Assembly (NCBI RefSeq): GCF_000009265.1
Contig: NC_008380.1
Location: 2,919,501 to 2,983,500 of the forward strand
Reading direction: 5' to 3'
Origin: Rhizobium johnstonii 3841
GTDB lineage: Bacteria; Pseudomonadota; Alphaproteobacteria; Rhizobiales; Rhizobiaceae
DNA: 64,000 bases
Of this stretch, positions 25,021 to 35,867 are shown one piece after another. Each line of letters opens with the position of its first letter. Position 1 is the first letter of the stretch. The position numbers and the translations under genes were made by a program. The notes beneath the pieces are model-generated. The model made no database searches. It was not told where the DNA came from and was given only the letters and a program-made list of their open reading frames with translations.

Positions 25021-25943
25021 TTTTCCGCTCCCACCAGCGCCACGAAGATGTCTTCGAGCGAGCTTTGCCGCGTCGAGAGATCCTTGAAATGGATATTGTT
25101 CTCGCCGAGCCGGGTCAGCAGTGCCGCAATGCTTTCCTGTTCGTTGCCAGCGTCGAAATCATAAGTCAGCCGGTTGCCGTCCGCCTCCAGCGTCAGCCCG
25201 TTGCCGGCAAAACAATCCGGCAGACGGCTCAGCGGTTCAGTGAGATCGAGGATGAGCTGCTTGCGGCCAAGCTTGGCCATCAGCGCTGCCTTGTCCTCGA
25301 CAAGCAGCAACTCGCCGCCGTTGATGACGCCGACACGGTCGGCGATTTCTTCGGCCTCTTCAATATAATGGGTGGTCAGGATGATTGTGACGCCGGAGGC
25401 TCGAAGCTCTTCGACGACATGCCACATGTCCTTGCGCAGCGTCACATCGACGCCGGCAGTCGGCTCGTCGAGGAAAAGGATATCCGGCTCATGGGAGAGT
25501 GCCTTGGCGATCAGCACCCGTCGCTTCATGCCGCCGGAGAGCTGGCGCAGCATATTGTCCTTCTTGTCCCAGAGCGAGAGCGCGCGCAGCACCTTCTCGA
25601 TGTGGGCAGGATTGGCTTTCTTGCCGTGCAGCCCGCGCGAAAAGCTGACTGTATTGAACACCGTCTCGAACTGATCGGTGGTGAGCTCCTGCGGCACCAG
25701 CCCGATCATCCCGCGGGTGGCGCGGAAATCCTTCACCACGTCGTGGCCGGCGACCAGCACCCGGCCGCCGCTCGGATTGGCGATGCCGCAGATGATCGAG
25801 ATCAGCGTCGTCTTGCCCGCGCCGTTCGGCCCGAGCAGCGCCAGGATCTCGCCCTTTTCGACGTCGAGATTGATGCCCTTCAGGGCCTCGAACCCATTGG
25901 AGTAGGTCTTGGTGAGGTTCTGAACGGAAATGATGGGGGCCAT
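25017..25943 (-). CDS. ABC-2 type transporter ATP-binding protein
   Basis: A 308-residue ABC ATPase of the CcmA/YadG type. Walker A is GPNGAGKTTLISII (38-51), the Q-loop is in GLVPQELTTDQFETV, the signature is LSGGMKRRVLIAKAL and Walker B is ILFLDEPTAGVD. The switch His is in TTHYIEEAEEIADRV. The C-terminal 80 residues form the small regulatory domain usual for this exporter group. It is first in the operon; its promoter should lie in 25944-26050, where the sequence becomes AT-rich. Confidence 0.9.
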   Translation of the reverse strand: MAPIISVQNLTKTYSNGFEALKGINLDVEKGEILALLGPNGAGKTTLISIICGIANPSGGRVLVAGHDVVKDFRATRGMIGLVPQELTTDQFETVFNTVSFSRGLHGKKANPAHIEKVLRALSLWDKKDNMLRQLSGGMKRRVLIAKALSHEPDILFLDEPTAGVDVTLRKDMWHVVEELRASGVTIILTTHYIEEAEEIADRVGVINGGELLLVEDKAALMAKLGRKQLILDLTEPLSRLPDCFAGNGLTLEADGNRLTYDFDAGNEQESIAALLTRLGENNIHFKDLSTRQSSLEDIFVALVGAEK

Positions 25944-26239
25944 GCGGGACTCTTGCGGATTCTCGGAAGTTACTTCGGCCCGCTATATAGTCCCTTTGTA
26001 ACGCTTTAACATCCTTAAGCGCATGAACACTGCATTCACATGCTGCCAACACAGTTGGCCCGCCGAAGCGGTTGGCCGGCGAAAGAAAGGCGGCGCCCGG
26101 CTTCAGATGTCATCATCCGGTGATCTTCGTGCCCGATAAGAGAGCCGAGGTCAGCACCGGCATCCGCCCCGCCGCCCACCCCTTTGCGGAGCCGTCTCGG
26201 GTGTTCTCGTTGCGCCCCTTTTTTTGCTGCCTCGGCATG

Positions 26240-26340
26240 TAGTGAAAGTTATTGTTCAGTCACGAAGTGCTTGGAACCGGCCAGTATCCCCTGTTCAGCC
26301 GCGTTCGTCTTAGCCGGCCCTGTGCCGGCTTTCTTTTTTC
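26240..26340 (+). ncRNA. Candidate small RNA ending at a strong terminator
   Basis: A textbook intrinsic terminator on the plus strand (AGCCGGC 26312-26318, loop CCTGT, GCCGGCT 26324-26330, then TTCTTTTTTC) has no plus-strand protein gene within the preceding 2 kb. Both neighbouring genes are on the minus strand. The simplest explanation is a small transcript starting somewhere near 26200-26250. The 5' end given is a guess and I do not recognise the RNA family. Confidence 0.4.
26312..26340 (+). terminator. Rho-independent terminator without an upstream gene
   Basis: The stem is 7 bp (AGCCGGC/GCCGGCT) with a 5-base loop, followed by a T-rich tail TTCTTTTTTC on the plus strand. The minus strand has no T-run after the stem, so the direction is plus. 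Confidence 0.8.
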
Positions 26341-26401
26341 GTTCATCCGCACCTCGCTCTTTCCGTGGCTCGCTGCGGATGAAAGGGATCAAGGGTATCC
26401 C

Positions 26402-28015
26402 TCACAGCTCGTCGTAATTGAACCAGTCGAAATCCGCGGCCTTCGCCCGACCCGATGTATCGAAGGCAAACACGCCAGCGAAAGCGCCGGTGAAGGAGCC
26501 GTGTTCGCCGCGTCCGCCCTCGTCTGAGATCACTCCGGCATCGAGGACCGGGCCGATTGGTTGCCAGGCGCCCTTGCCTTCGGTCTGCCAGAAGAATTGC
26601 AGGTCGTTCTCGCGGATTTCCATGGCGAGCTGGACGCGGCCCTCGACGGCAATCGCCACGCCGCTTTCGGCGGGAAAACTGAGGCGTCCGTTCGGGTAGT
26701 CGCCGTTGCAGGAGAGGATCGTCACGCAGCGGCCGAGTGTTTCGTGCAGCGTCACCGCAACGGCGTGAAATTTGTGGCGGTTGTAGTAATGCGTCAGCCC
26801 CGCCACCTGCTGGTAGGTGTCGGGTGAGAATTCGACCACGGTCTCGGCGCGGAAACTGTGATGTTCCTGGCGGCGGGCAACCAGCGACTGTTCGAACCAG
26901 GAGCCGATGCTTTCGCGCGCAATCAGGCGCAGATGGCCGGGACGATCCGTCAGGTTGAAGATACGCGAGGGCTCAGGCGTGCGCAGCCACTGGAAATCGG
27001 CAGGCAGCGTGCCGCCGTCGAAGCTGTATTCGCTGCGCATCGGCTTTTCCACGGGCACCGCGCCGGAGAGGCCGGGCACATCGACATCGGGCACGGTGGT
27101 GCCGTTTTCGAGATAGAGCCAGTCGTCGTCGCGCCAGACGCACTTTTGCAGGGCGGTCTCGCGGCCCAGCGTGCAGCGCCGCTTTGGCGGCAGCGGCCGG
27201 CCGCAAAGATGGGTGTGATAGGCCTCGCCCTCGGGCGTTTCGACATATTGGCCATGCCCTGCCCGCTGCAGTACCGCGCCCGGATGATCCTTGGAGGTGA
27301 TGAGATGCATGTTCGGATGCATCTCATAGGGCCCGTCGATATTACGCGACCGCGCCATGGTGACGGCATGGTCGTAGCCGGTGCCGCCCTCGGCGGTGGT
27401 GAGATAATACCAGCCGTTGCGCTTGAAGAGATGCGGGCCTTCTACGAGGCCGAGTGGGCTGCCGGCGAAAATGTTCTTGATCGGCCCCTTCAGCGCCTTT
27501 GTCGCCGGATCCCATTCCTGCAGCAGGATTCCGTCGAAGGCCGGCGATTTCGGCGAGCCGCCATAGCTTTCGGTCCGGTGGTTCCACTGCATGTTGACGA
27601 ACCACTTGCGGCCGTCATCATCGTGGAAGAGCGAGGGATCGAAGCCGGAGGAATTGACATAGACCGGCTCGGACCATTCGGCCTCGATCGTGGGGGCCGT
27701 GACGATGTAGTTCGGCGCATCCTTGAAATTGCCGTCGTAGCGCTTGACGTCGGTATAGACCAGCCAGAACTGCCCGTCGGCATAAGACAGGCACGGCGCC
27801 CAGATGCCGCAGCTATCGGGATTGCCGCGCATGTCGAGCTGCGATCTGCGCTCCAGCGGCCGGCGCACCAGCGTCCAGTTCACCAGGTCGCGCGAATGGT
27901 GGATCTGCACGCCGGGATACCATTCGAAGGTCGAGGTGGCGATGTAATAATCCGCGCCGACACGGCAGATCGACGGGTCGGGGTTGAACCCCGGCAGAAT
28001 GGGATTGCGGATCAT
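26402..28015 (-). CDS. Glycoside hydrolase family 43 beta-xylosidase
   Basis: A 537-residue GH43 enzyme with an N-terminal five-bladed propeller and a C-terminal beta-sandwich (GH43_C2-like, about 330-535). Catalytic residues fit the family: D13 (GFNPDPSI) as base, D126 (SSGFDPSLF) as pKa modulator and E192 (LVEGPHLF) as acid. The length matches bacterial xylan 1,4-beta-xylosidases. There is no signal peptide, so it should hydrolyse imported xylo-oligosaccharides or related arabinosides in the cytoplasm. It is the last gene of the nine-gene sugar operon, about 100 bp after the aldo/keto reductase. Confidence 0.9.
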   Translation of the reverse strand: MIRNPILPGFNPDPSICRVGADYYIATSTFEWYPGVQIHHSRDLVNWTLVRRPLERRSQLDMRGNPDSCGIWAPCLSYADGQFWLVYTDVKRYDGNFKDAPNYIVTAPTIEAEWSEPVYVNSSGFDPSLFHDDDGRKWFVNMQWNHRTESYGGSPKSPAFDGILLQEWDPATKALKGPIKNIFAGSPLGLVEGPHLFKRNGWYYLTTAEGGTGYDHAVTMARSRNIDGPYEMHPNMHLITSKDHPGAVLQRAGHGQYVETPEGEAYHTHLCGRPLPPKRRCTLGRETALQKCVWRDDDWLYLENGTTVPDVDVPGLSGAVPVEKPMRSEYSFDGGTLPADFQWLRTPEPSRIFNLTDRPGHLRLIARESIGSWFEQSLVARRQEHHSFRAETVVEFSPDTYQQVAGLTHYYNRHKFHAVAVTLHETLGRCVTILSCNGDYPNGRLSFPAESGVAIAVEGRVQLAMEIRENDLQFFWQTEGKGAWQPIGPVLDAGVISDEGGRGEHGSFTGAFAGVFAFDTSGRAKAADFDWFNYDEL

Positions 28016-28112
28016 GACAGGGTCTCCTCCGACCGGCGGCGCTTTTTTGCTGTACGTACATCACATTATAGCAGTAAACGGCCCGGAAGACTTGCCTCCG
28101 GGCCTGATGTGA

Positions 28113-29144
<1,032 letters not shown>

Positions 29145-29176
29145 GAGACTCTCCTTGATCAAAATATCTGTGTAGT

Positions 29177-29247
29177 CGTCATGCTCGGCTTGTGCCGAGC
29201 ATCTGCCATCCTGTTTGCAGATCCTCGGCACGAGGCCGAGGATGACG
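29177..29247. repeat. Palindromic intergenic repeat inside the sugar operon
   Basis: The left arm, beginning CGTCATGCTCGG (29177), and the right arm, ending CCGAGGATGACG (29247), are inverted copies of about 30 bases with roughly four mismatches and a 10-base centre. It lies between the Gfo/Idh gene and the aldo/keto reductase. I recall elements of this kind as common in rhizobial genomes. In RNA it would form one long hairpin that could modulate downstream expression. Confidence 0.75.
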
Positions 29248-29297
29248 GTTCTGGCGGGATGTCTCGCGATCCAGCGAGATCCCGAGGCATCTTCTTA

Positions 29298-30431
29298 TCA
29301 CCTCAAAAGCGCCTGCGCTTCTTCGATGCCAAGCGCTGCCGGTTGCGTGCAGGTCGTGGTCAGGTCGATGAAACGGCCCTCTTCGCCCGATTTCAGGATC
29401 GAGGTCATGACGTCGACGCCGTGCAGCGTGCGGTCGAGCGAGCAGCGCGCATCGCGGCCCTCGATCAGCGACATCGCCATGTCGGCAAGGCCGGCGGTGC
29501 GGTAGTTGGCGCGCGATCCGTTCGGGCTTTCCTGGTTGATCTTGCCGAATGGATGTTCCCACGCATCGAGCGGCTTGATGTCCCTGTCGCGGCCGCTTGC
29601 CTCGACGGTGCCGCCGAAGAAGTTCGGATCCGGCACGTAGAGCGAACCGTCGGTGCCGTAGAGCTCCATATTGGCATGGCGGTGCGACCACACATCCCAG
29701 CTCGCCGTCAGCGTCACCGTGGCGCCGTTGACGAATTCGAGCAGCGCCTGGATCGTCGTCGGCGTCTTGACCGGGATGATCTCACCATTGCGCGGCTGGC
29801 TGGTGATGGTGCGGGTCGGCGACGCCATCGAGGTCATGCCGCCGACACGTTTGACCGGGCCGATCAGGTTGATCAGGTTGGCGATGTAATAGGGGCCGAG
29901 ATCGAGGATCGGGCCACCGCCCGGCAGGAAGAAGAAATCCGGGTTCGGATGCCACATCTCCATACCCGGGCTCATCACGTAGCAGGCGCCCGAAGTCACT
30001 CGGCCGATGCCGCCGTCGTCGATGAACTTGCGGGCGAGCTGATGGGCGCCACCGAGGAAAGTGTCGGGCGCGCAGCCGACGGCAAGGTTTTTTTCCTTGG
30101 CGATGCGGCGAAGCTCCTCGCCCTCTTCGAGCGAAAGCACCAGCGGCTTTTCGGAATAGACGTGTTTTCCGGCCTCGAGGATCGCCTTCGATACCCGGAA
30201 ATGCGCATCCGGGATCGTCAGGTTGACGACGACGTCGATCTCGTCATTGGCGAGAAGCTCGTCGATCGTCTGCGCTTTGACGCCATATTCCTTGGCGCGC
30301 GCCTCGGCCGCCTGCGCGTTGATATCGGCGCAGGCCAGCACCTTCAGCCCCTTGAAGAGCGGTGCCAGCGAGAAGTAAGTAGTGGAGATGTTGCCGCATC
30401 CGACGATGCCGACGCCAAGTTCCCTGGTCAT
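29298..30431 (-). CDS. Gfo/Idh/MocA family oxidoreductase
   Basis: A 377-residue NAD(P)-dependent sugar oxidoreductase. The Rossmann domain starts GVGIVGCGNISTTYF, and the family EKPLVLS motif (Lys of the EKP triad) is in KHVYSEKPLVLSLEEGEEL (about 91-109). The C-terminal alpha/beta substrate domain follows (GPYYIANLINLIGPVKRVGG). It sits 9 bp downstream of the xylose isomerase-like gene. The pairing is typical for inositol or oxidised-sugar catabolism, but the substrate is not determined. Confidence 0.88.
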   Translation of the reverse strand: MTRELGVGIVGCGNISTTYFSLAPLFKGLKVLACADINAQAAEARAKEYGVKAQTIDELLANDEIDVVVNLTIPDAHFRVSKAILEAGKHVYSEKPLVLSLEEGEELRRIAKEKNLAVGCAPDTFLGGAHQLARKFIDDGGIGRVTSGACYVMSPGMEMWHPNPDFFFLPGGGPILDLGPYYIANLINLIGPVKRVGGMTSMASPTRTITSQPRNGEIIPVKTPTTIQALLEFVNGATVTLTASWDVWSHRHANMELYGTDGSLYVPDPNFFGGTVEASGRDRDIKPLDAWEHPFGKINQESPNGSRANYRTAGLADMAMSLIEGRDARCSLDRTLHGVDVMTSILKSGEEGRFIDLTTTCTQPAALGIEEAQALLR

Positions 30432-30440
30432 GATGAAGCC

Positions 30441-31202
30441 TCAGTAGGTCTGGAAGGATGCAATCGAGCGGCTGATATTGCGATCGATGTCATTCGGGTT
30501 ATCGTGTTCGACGACGTAGTGCTTGGCCTTGGTGGCGCGCAATGCCGTCATCAGCCTGGCCCACTCGACCTTGCCGTGACCGACATCGGCCCAGCCGCTC
30601 TCATCCGTCGCTTCGCCGGCCGGTGCGATGTCCTTGACATGCACGGCGGTGATCCGCGATCCGAGCTTCTCGATCCAGGCGAAGGGATCGGCGCCGCCAC
30701 GGATGACCCAGGCGATATCGGCCTCCCAGGAAATGTCGGGCGCGCCTTCGAAGATGTGCTCGATCGGCCGCGAGCCGTCCTGCAGCTTGAAGAACTCGAA
30801 ATCGTGATTGTGCCAGCCGAATTCGTAGCCGGCAGCCTTGTAGGGCTTGCTGATTTCCTGCAGGCGCTTGCCGAAGGCGATCCAGCCGGCAGCATCGGAC
30901 GGGCGTTCCTCGGCGGCGAGATGCGGCGCATAGATCGAATCCATGCCGAGGATCTTGGCAATGTTCAGCGACTTCTGAACTTCCTTCTCCAGGAAATCAG
31001 GGCTGAAATGGCCGCTCGCCATCACCAGGCCATTCTTGTCGAGCTCAGCGCGAAGGCTCTTCAGCCCGGCATCGTCGAGATCGGCATAGATGCCCCCGAA
31101 GCCCTCGACCTCGGCATAGCCCGCTTTGCCGAGCTTTTCGAAGATCGCCGAATAAGGCTGGAAGTTGCGGGCGCTATAGAGCTGGTAGCTGAGTTTCGTC
31201 AT
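30441..31202 (-). CDS. Sugar phosphate isomerase/epimerase (AP endonuclease 2-like TIM barrel)
   Basis: A 253-residue TIM barrel of the xylose isomerase-like group. Metal ligands are suggested in GYEFGWHNHDFEF (His/Glu), DISWEADIAWVIRGG (Asp), ITAVHVKDI (His) and VGHGKVEW. I use the second of two adjacent ATG codons (31202), six bases after AAGGAG; 31205 is the alternative. It is located between the GH2 enzyme and the Gfo/Idh gene, consistent with isomerising the released sugar or its oxidised product. Confidence 0.85.
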   Translation of the reverse strand: MTKLSYQLYSARNFQPYSAIFEKLGKAGYAEVEGFGGIYADLDDAGLKSLRAELDKNGLVMASGHFSPDFLEKEVQKSLNIAKILGMDSIYAPHLAAEERPSDAAGWIAFGKRLQEISKPYKAAGYEFGWHNHDFEFFKLQDGSRPIEHIFEGAPDISWEADIAWVIRGGADPFAWIEKLGSRITAVHVKDIAPAGEATDESGWADVGHGKVEWARLMTALRATKAKHYVVEHDNPNDIDRNISRSIASFQTY

Positions 31203-31239
31203 CATGTTCTCCTTGGGCCTCGTGCCCATTCTTGCAGGA

Positions 31240-33702
31240 TCAATCCGCCGACTGGCAGGAATACAGGTCGTAGAACCGGAACTCCGGAAGCGCGCCACGA
31301 TCGAGCGGCCGTGCCGGGGTAAAGGCGATGCGGCGGCTCTCGCCGGCCGCAAGATCGAAGGCGTTGTCGGAATATTTGCCGTCGGTCTCGGTTTCGATCA
31401 TCACGAAAAGCGCAAGTCCCTTCGCGGTGACGTTGATGTCGACCGAGCCATTCTCCTCGACATATTCGTGGGTGACTGTCAGCCCCGCGGGTTCCAGCTC
31501 CAGCGCCTTGTAGGTACCGTTGACATGGTGCCCCTCGCCGCCCGTGCCGTTCGACGCGGTGAAACGCCAGGCAAGCAACGTTCCCTCGGGAATATCGGAA
31601 ACGTCGATGCTCGTGGCAGTGACGGCCGCATCCGGCGAACATATGGCCTGTACGTCTCTCAGGTGCCGGCGTTCGCCCTGCATCGTCAGCAGCGAGATCG
31701 AAAGGTCGACGCTGACATCGGCAAGCGTGTCGTTGACCAGCGAGAAGCGAATCGTCTTTCCGTCGTCGGAAGGAATGGCCGCGACCGCGACCGGCTGGAA
31801 GAAGCGCTTGACGAGATAGTGCATCGCCTTCCAGCGGCCGCCATAGTCGAGGCTCGACCAGGAGGCGACCGGCCAGGTGTCGTTGAGCTGCCAGTAGATC
31901 GTGCCCATGCAATGGGGTTTGAGCGACCGCCAGTATTCCACCGCCGTCTTGATCGCCAGCCCCTGTTGGATCTGGGAGAGATAGACGAAGTTCGGGAAAT
32001 CCTTGGGGAATCGGAAATAACGGAACATCGTGCCGGCGATGCGCTCGTTGCCGCCGGCATTCTTCTGGTGCAGCTCCATGACCGGGGAAGCGACGTTCAT
32101 GTCTTTCGCCTCGGCATAGGTCTTGATCACAGGCAGCGACGTATAGGACTGGAAGCCGAATTCCGAGCAGAAGCGCGGACGCACCGAGCGGTAATTGTCG
32201 AACGACTTGTTCTCGTGCCAGACCGACCAGTAATGCATGTCGCCGGACCCGTCCGCATGCCAGGCATCGCCGAAATCGAGATAGCCGGAGGCCGGGCTCG
32301 ACGGCCACCAGACCGCGCCGGGCAGCGCCTTTTTCACTGCCTGCTCGATCGTGCGGTTGAGGCGATCATAAGAGACGAGATAGCGGTCGCGATCCTTCCG
32401 CGATTCCTCGAACCAGGTGAGCGCTCCGACCAGTTCATTGTCGCCGCACCAGAGCACGATCGAGGCATGCGAGGAGAGCCGGCGCACCTGGTAGTCGACC
32501 TCGATCGTCACATTGTCGAGAAAGTCCTCGGTCGACGGATAGAGGTTGCAGGCAAACATGAAGTCCTGCCAGACCATAAGGCCCAGCCGGTCGCAGAGAT
32601 CGTAGAAATGATCCTGCTCATAGAAGCCGCCGCCCCAGACACGGATCATGTTCATGTTGGCGGCTTTGGCCGATTGCAGCAGGTCTTCGGTCTTCTCAGG
32701 TGAAGACAGCGAAAACAGCGCGTCGGCCGGGATCCAGTTGGCGCCGCGGCAAAAGATCTCGCGGCCGTTGACCTTGAAGGCAAAGCGGCTGCCGGCCGCA
32801 TCCGGCGTGGTGATCAGCTCGATGGTGCGAAGACCGATCTGCTTGGTCACCTCATCCGTCGGCAATTCGACGGAAAGCCTGTAGAGCGCCTGCTCGCCGC
32901 TGCCGGAGGGCCACCAGAGGCGCGGATTGTCGATATGGAAGAGATGGTTGACATGGGTCTCGCCATTGACGCCGACATCCAGGCGCACGCGCTCGCCATC
33001 GAGGTCGAAATAGACCTGGGCAATGTCTGGCCCCTTGGAAAACAGCGTCGCCGTCACTTTGAGGTCGACCGAACCGTCATTATTGTGGGTCTGGCGGGTG
33101 ACGACGTGTTCGATGCGCGCCGTTTCGAGCTTTTTCAGCGCGATCGTTCCGTAAAGACCGAGCGGGGCAATGGCGATGTTCCAGTCCCAGCCGAAATGGC
33201 ATTGCGGCTTGCGCAGCATGTTGCCGTCGGGGATCGGTGAGTTGCCCGTGCTGTAGGGAATGTAGAAGGGCTGCTGCTTCTGTCGCGCGGCACCGACAGC
33301 GATGTTGGAGGCAAAGACGATGCGGATGCTGTTATCGCCTGATTTCAGCATGCTGGAGACATCGGGCCGGTAGCGGCGGAAGCTGTTGTCGGCTTCGAGC
33401 GCCAGAAAGCCGTTGACGTGGACGCTGGCAACCGTGTCGAGATAATCGATATCGAGATACCAGTCGCCCTCGACCTCCTGAAGCGCGAAGCTGCGCTCGA
33501 CCGCCCATTCGCGCTCGGCGACCCACTGCACCTTTTCCTCGTTGCGGCCGAAATAGGGATCGGGGATCAATCCTGCCCGGTGCAGAGCCGTGTGCACGTC
33601 GCCCGGCAGCATGATCGCGGTGCGGATCTCGCCGTCGACGGAGGCGAGCTGCCACGAACCGGAAAGGTCGATGTTGAAACCGTTCTTCGGCAAGGATGTC
33701 AT
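31240..33702 (-). CDS. Glycoside hydrolase family 2 beta-mannosidase
   Basis: An 820-residue GH2 enzyme resembling beta-mannosidases. The N-terminal sugar-binding domain begins GFNIDLSGSWQLASVDGEIR. The immunoglobulin-like domain lies near residue 200, and the TIM barrel contains GANWIPADALFSL and IRVWGGGFYEQDHFYDLCD. The acid/base Glu is in VLWCGDNEL and the nucleophile Glu in RFCSEFGFQSY. C-terminal beta domains complete it. No signal peptide is seen, so it acts on imported oligosaccharide. It splits terminal beta-mannose; other beta-linked sugars are possible. Confidence 0.9.
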   Translation of the reverse strand: MTSLPKNGFNIDLSGSWQLASVDGEIRTAIMLPGDVHTALHRAGLIPDPYFGRNEEKVQWVAEREWAVERSFALQEVEGDWYLDIDYLDTVASVHVNGFLALEADNSFRRYRPDVSSMLKSGDNSIRIVFASNIAVGAARQKQQPFYIPYSTGNSPIPDGNMLRKPQCHFGWDWNIAIAPLGLYGTIALKKLETARIEHVVTRQTHNNDGSVDLKVTATLFSKGPDIAQVYFDLDGERVRLDVGVNGETHVNHLFHIDNPRLWWPSGSGEQALYRLSVELPTDEVTKQIGLRTIELITTPDAAGSRFAFKVNGREIFCRGANWIPADALFSLSSPEKTEDLLQSAKAANMNMIRVWGGGFYEQDHFYDLCDRLGLMVWQDFMFACNLYPSTEDFLDNVTIEVDYQVRRLSSHASIVLWCGDNELVGALTWFEESRKDRDRYLVSYDRLNRTIEQAVKKALPGAVWWPSSPASGYLDFGDAWHADGSGDMHYWSVWHENKSFDNYRSVRPRFCSEFGFQSYTSLPVIKTYAEAKDMNVASPVMELHQKNAGGNERIAGTMFRYFRFPKDFPNFVYLSQIQQGLAIKTAVEYWRSLKPHCMGTIYWQLNDTWPVASWSSLDYGGRWKAMHYLVKRFFQPVAVAAIPSDDGKTIRFSLVNDTLADVSVDLSISLLTMQGERRHLRDVQAICSPDAAVTATSIDVSDIPEGTLLAWRFTASNGTGGEGHHVNGTYKALELEPAGLTVTHEYVEENGSVDINVTAKGLALFVMIETETDGKYSDNAFDLAAGESRRIAFTPARPLDRGALPEFRFYDLYSCQSAD

Positions 33703-33826
33703 AGTCGTATCCTGATCGGACCGCTCGTGGGGATTGCCGGACAAGCCGGACCGCGGCCGAATTTGGCTGGCCTGATGGCCGATTGGAGATAGGGCGGCGC
33801 CATTTCGGCCCCGCCCGCAGAACCTT

Positions 33827-34918
<1,092 letters not shown>

Positions 34919-34922
34919 GAGA

Positions 34923-35867
34923 TCAACCCTTCACTGCGCCGGCGGCGATGCCGCGGACGAAAAGCCGCCCCGACACGAAGTAGACGATGAGCGGTACCAG
35001 ACCCGTCAGGATCGTGGCCGCCATGTTGACGTTGTATTCCTTCACGCCCTGGACAGAATTGACGATGTTGTTGAGCTGCACGGTCATCGGATAGGTATCC
35101 GGCCGGGTGAAAACCACGCCGAACAGGAAGTCGTTCCAGATGCCGGTCACCTGCAGGATCATCGCGACCACGAAGATCGGCAGCGACATCGGCAGCATGA
35201 TCCGCAGGAAGATCTGCCAGAAGCCCGCCCCGTCGACACGCGCCGCCTTGAACAACTCCTCCGGCAGCGACACGAAATAGTTTCGGAAGAGCAGCGTCAG
35301 GATCGGCATGCCGAAGATGGAATGCACGATGACGAGGCCGGTCAGCGTGCCGTAGATGCCGATTTCGCGCAGGATGATGACGATCGGATAGATCATTACC
35401 TGATAGGGAATGAATGCGCCGATGATGAGGATCGAGAAGAAAAGCTCGGATCCCCTGAAGCGCCAGTTTGCCAGCGCATAGCCGTTCACCGAGGCGATTG
35501 CGATCGAGATGATCACCGACGGCACCGTGATGCGCACCGAATTCCAGAAGCCGCGCGACAGGCCATCGCAGTTAAGCCCGGTGCAGGCCTGTGCCCAGGC
35601 CTTCACCCAGGGTTCGAAGGTGATCTCCATGGGCGGCGAAAAGATGTTGCCGAGACGGATTTCCGGCATACCCTTCAGCGACGTCACGACCATCACATAG
35701 AGCGGCAACAGATAGTAGAGCGCTGCGATGATCAGTGTGCCATAGAGCATGATGTTGCGCGCCGACAGCGCCGGGCGTGGCCGGGGGCCGCTGGGGCCTT
35801 CGCCGAGTTTCGGCGCGACGGCGTCGATGCCGGCAGTAACGGTGTTGAGAGTTCCTGTATTAGCCAC
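34923..35867 (-). CDS. Carbohydrate ABC transporter permease (MalG type)
   Basis: A 314-residue inner-membrane protein with six predicted helices after a Pro/Gly-rich, about 30-residue cytoplasmic tail. The EAA loop of CUT1 permeases is AARVDGAGFWQIFLRIMLPM (about 208-227). The end RLFVRGIAAGAVKG is the usual MalG-type C-terminus. It overlaps the first permease by 8 bp. Together they form the translocation pore. Confidence 0.9.
   Translation of the reverse strand: MANTGTLNTVTAGIDAVAPKLGEGPSGPRPRPALSARNIMLYGTLIIAALYYLLPLYVMVVTSLKGMPEIRLGNIFSPPMEITFEPWVKAWAQACTGLNCDGLSRGFWNSVRITVPSVIISIAIASVNGYALANWRFRGSELFFSILIIGAFIPYQVMIYPIVIILREIGIYGTLTGLVIVHSIFGMPILTLLFRNYFVSLPEELFKAARVDGAGFWQIFLRIMLPMSLPIFVVAMILQVTGIWNDFLFGVVFTRPDTYPMTVQLNNIVNSVQGVKEYNVNMAATILTGLVPLIVYFVSGRLFVRGIAAGAVKG

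Larger units (their letters stand above)
25944..26401. other. Spacer upstream of the ABC exporter
   Basis: These 458 bases contain no convincing protein gene. They contain the exporter promoter on the minus strand (left part), a strong plus-strand terminator at 26312-26340, and a 10-bp inverted repeat TTCATCCGCA (26342-26351) / TGCGGATGAA (26374-26383). That repeat may form the 3' end of the GH43 operon mRNA, whose stop is at 26402. Confidence 0.5.

Noticed and set aside
26184..26527. Small plus-strand ORFs around the orphan terminator
   Set aside because: They are not preceded by ribosome sites and cross the terminator hairpin; a non-coding RNA explains the terminator better.
31204..32703. 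A 499-codon plus-strand open frame opposite the GH2 gene
   Set aside because: The GH2 frame has clear catalytic motifs; the opposite frame does not and has no ribosome site.
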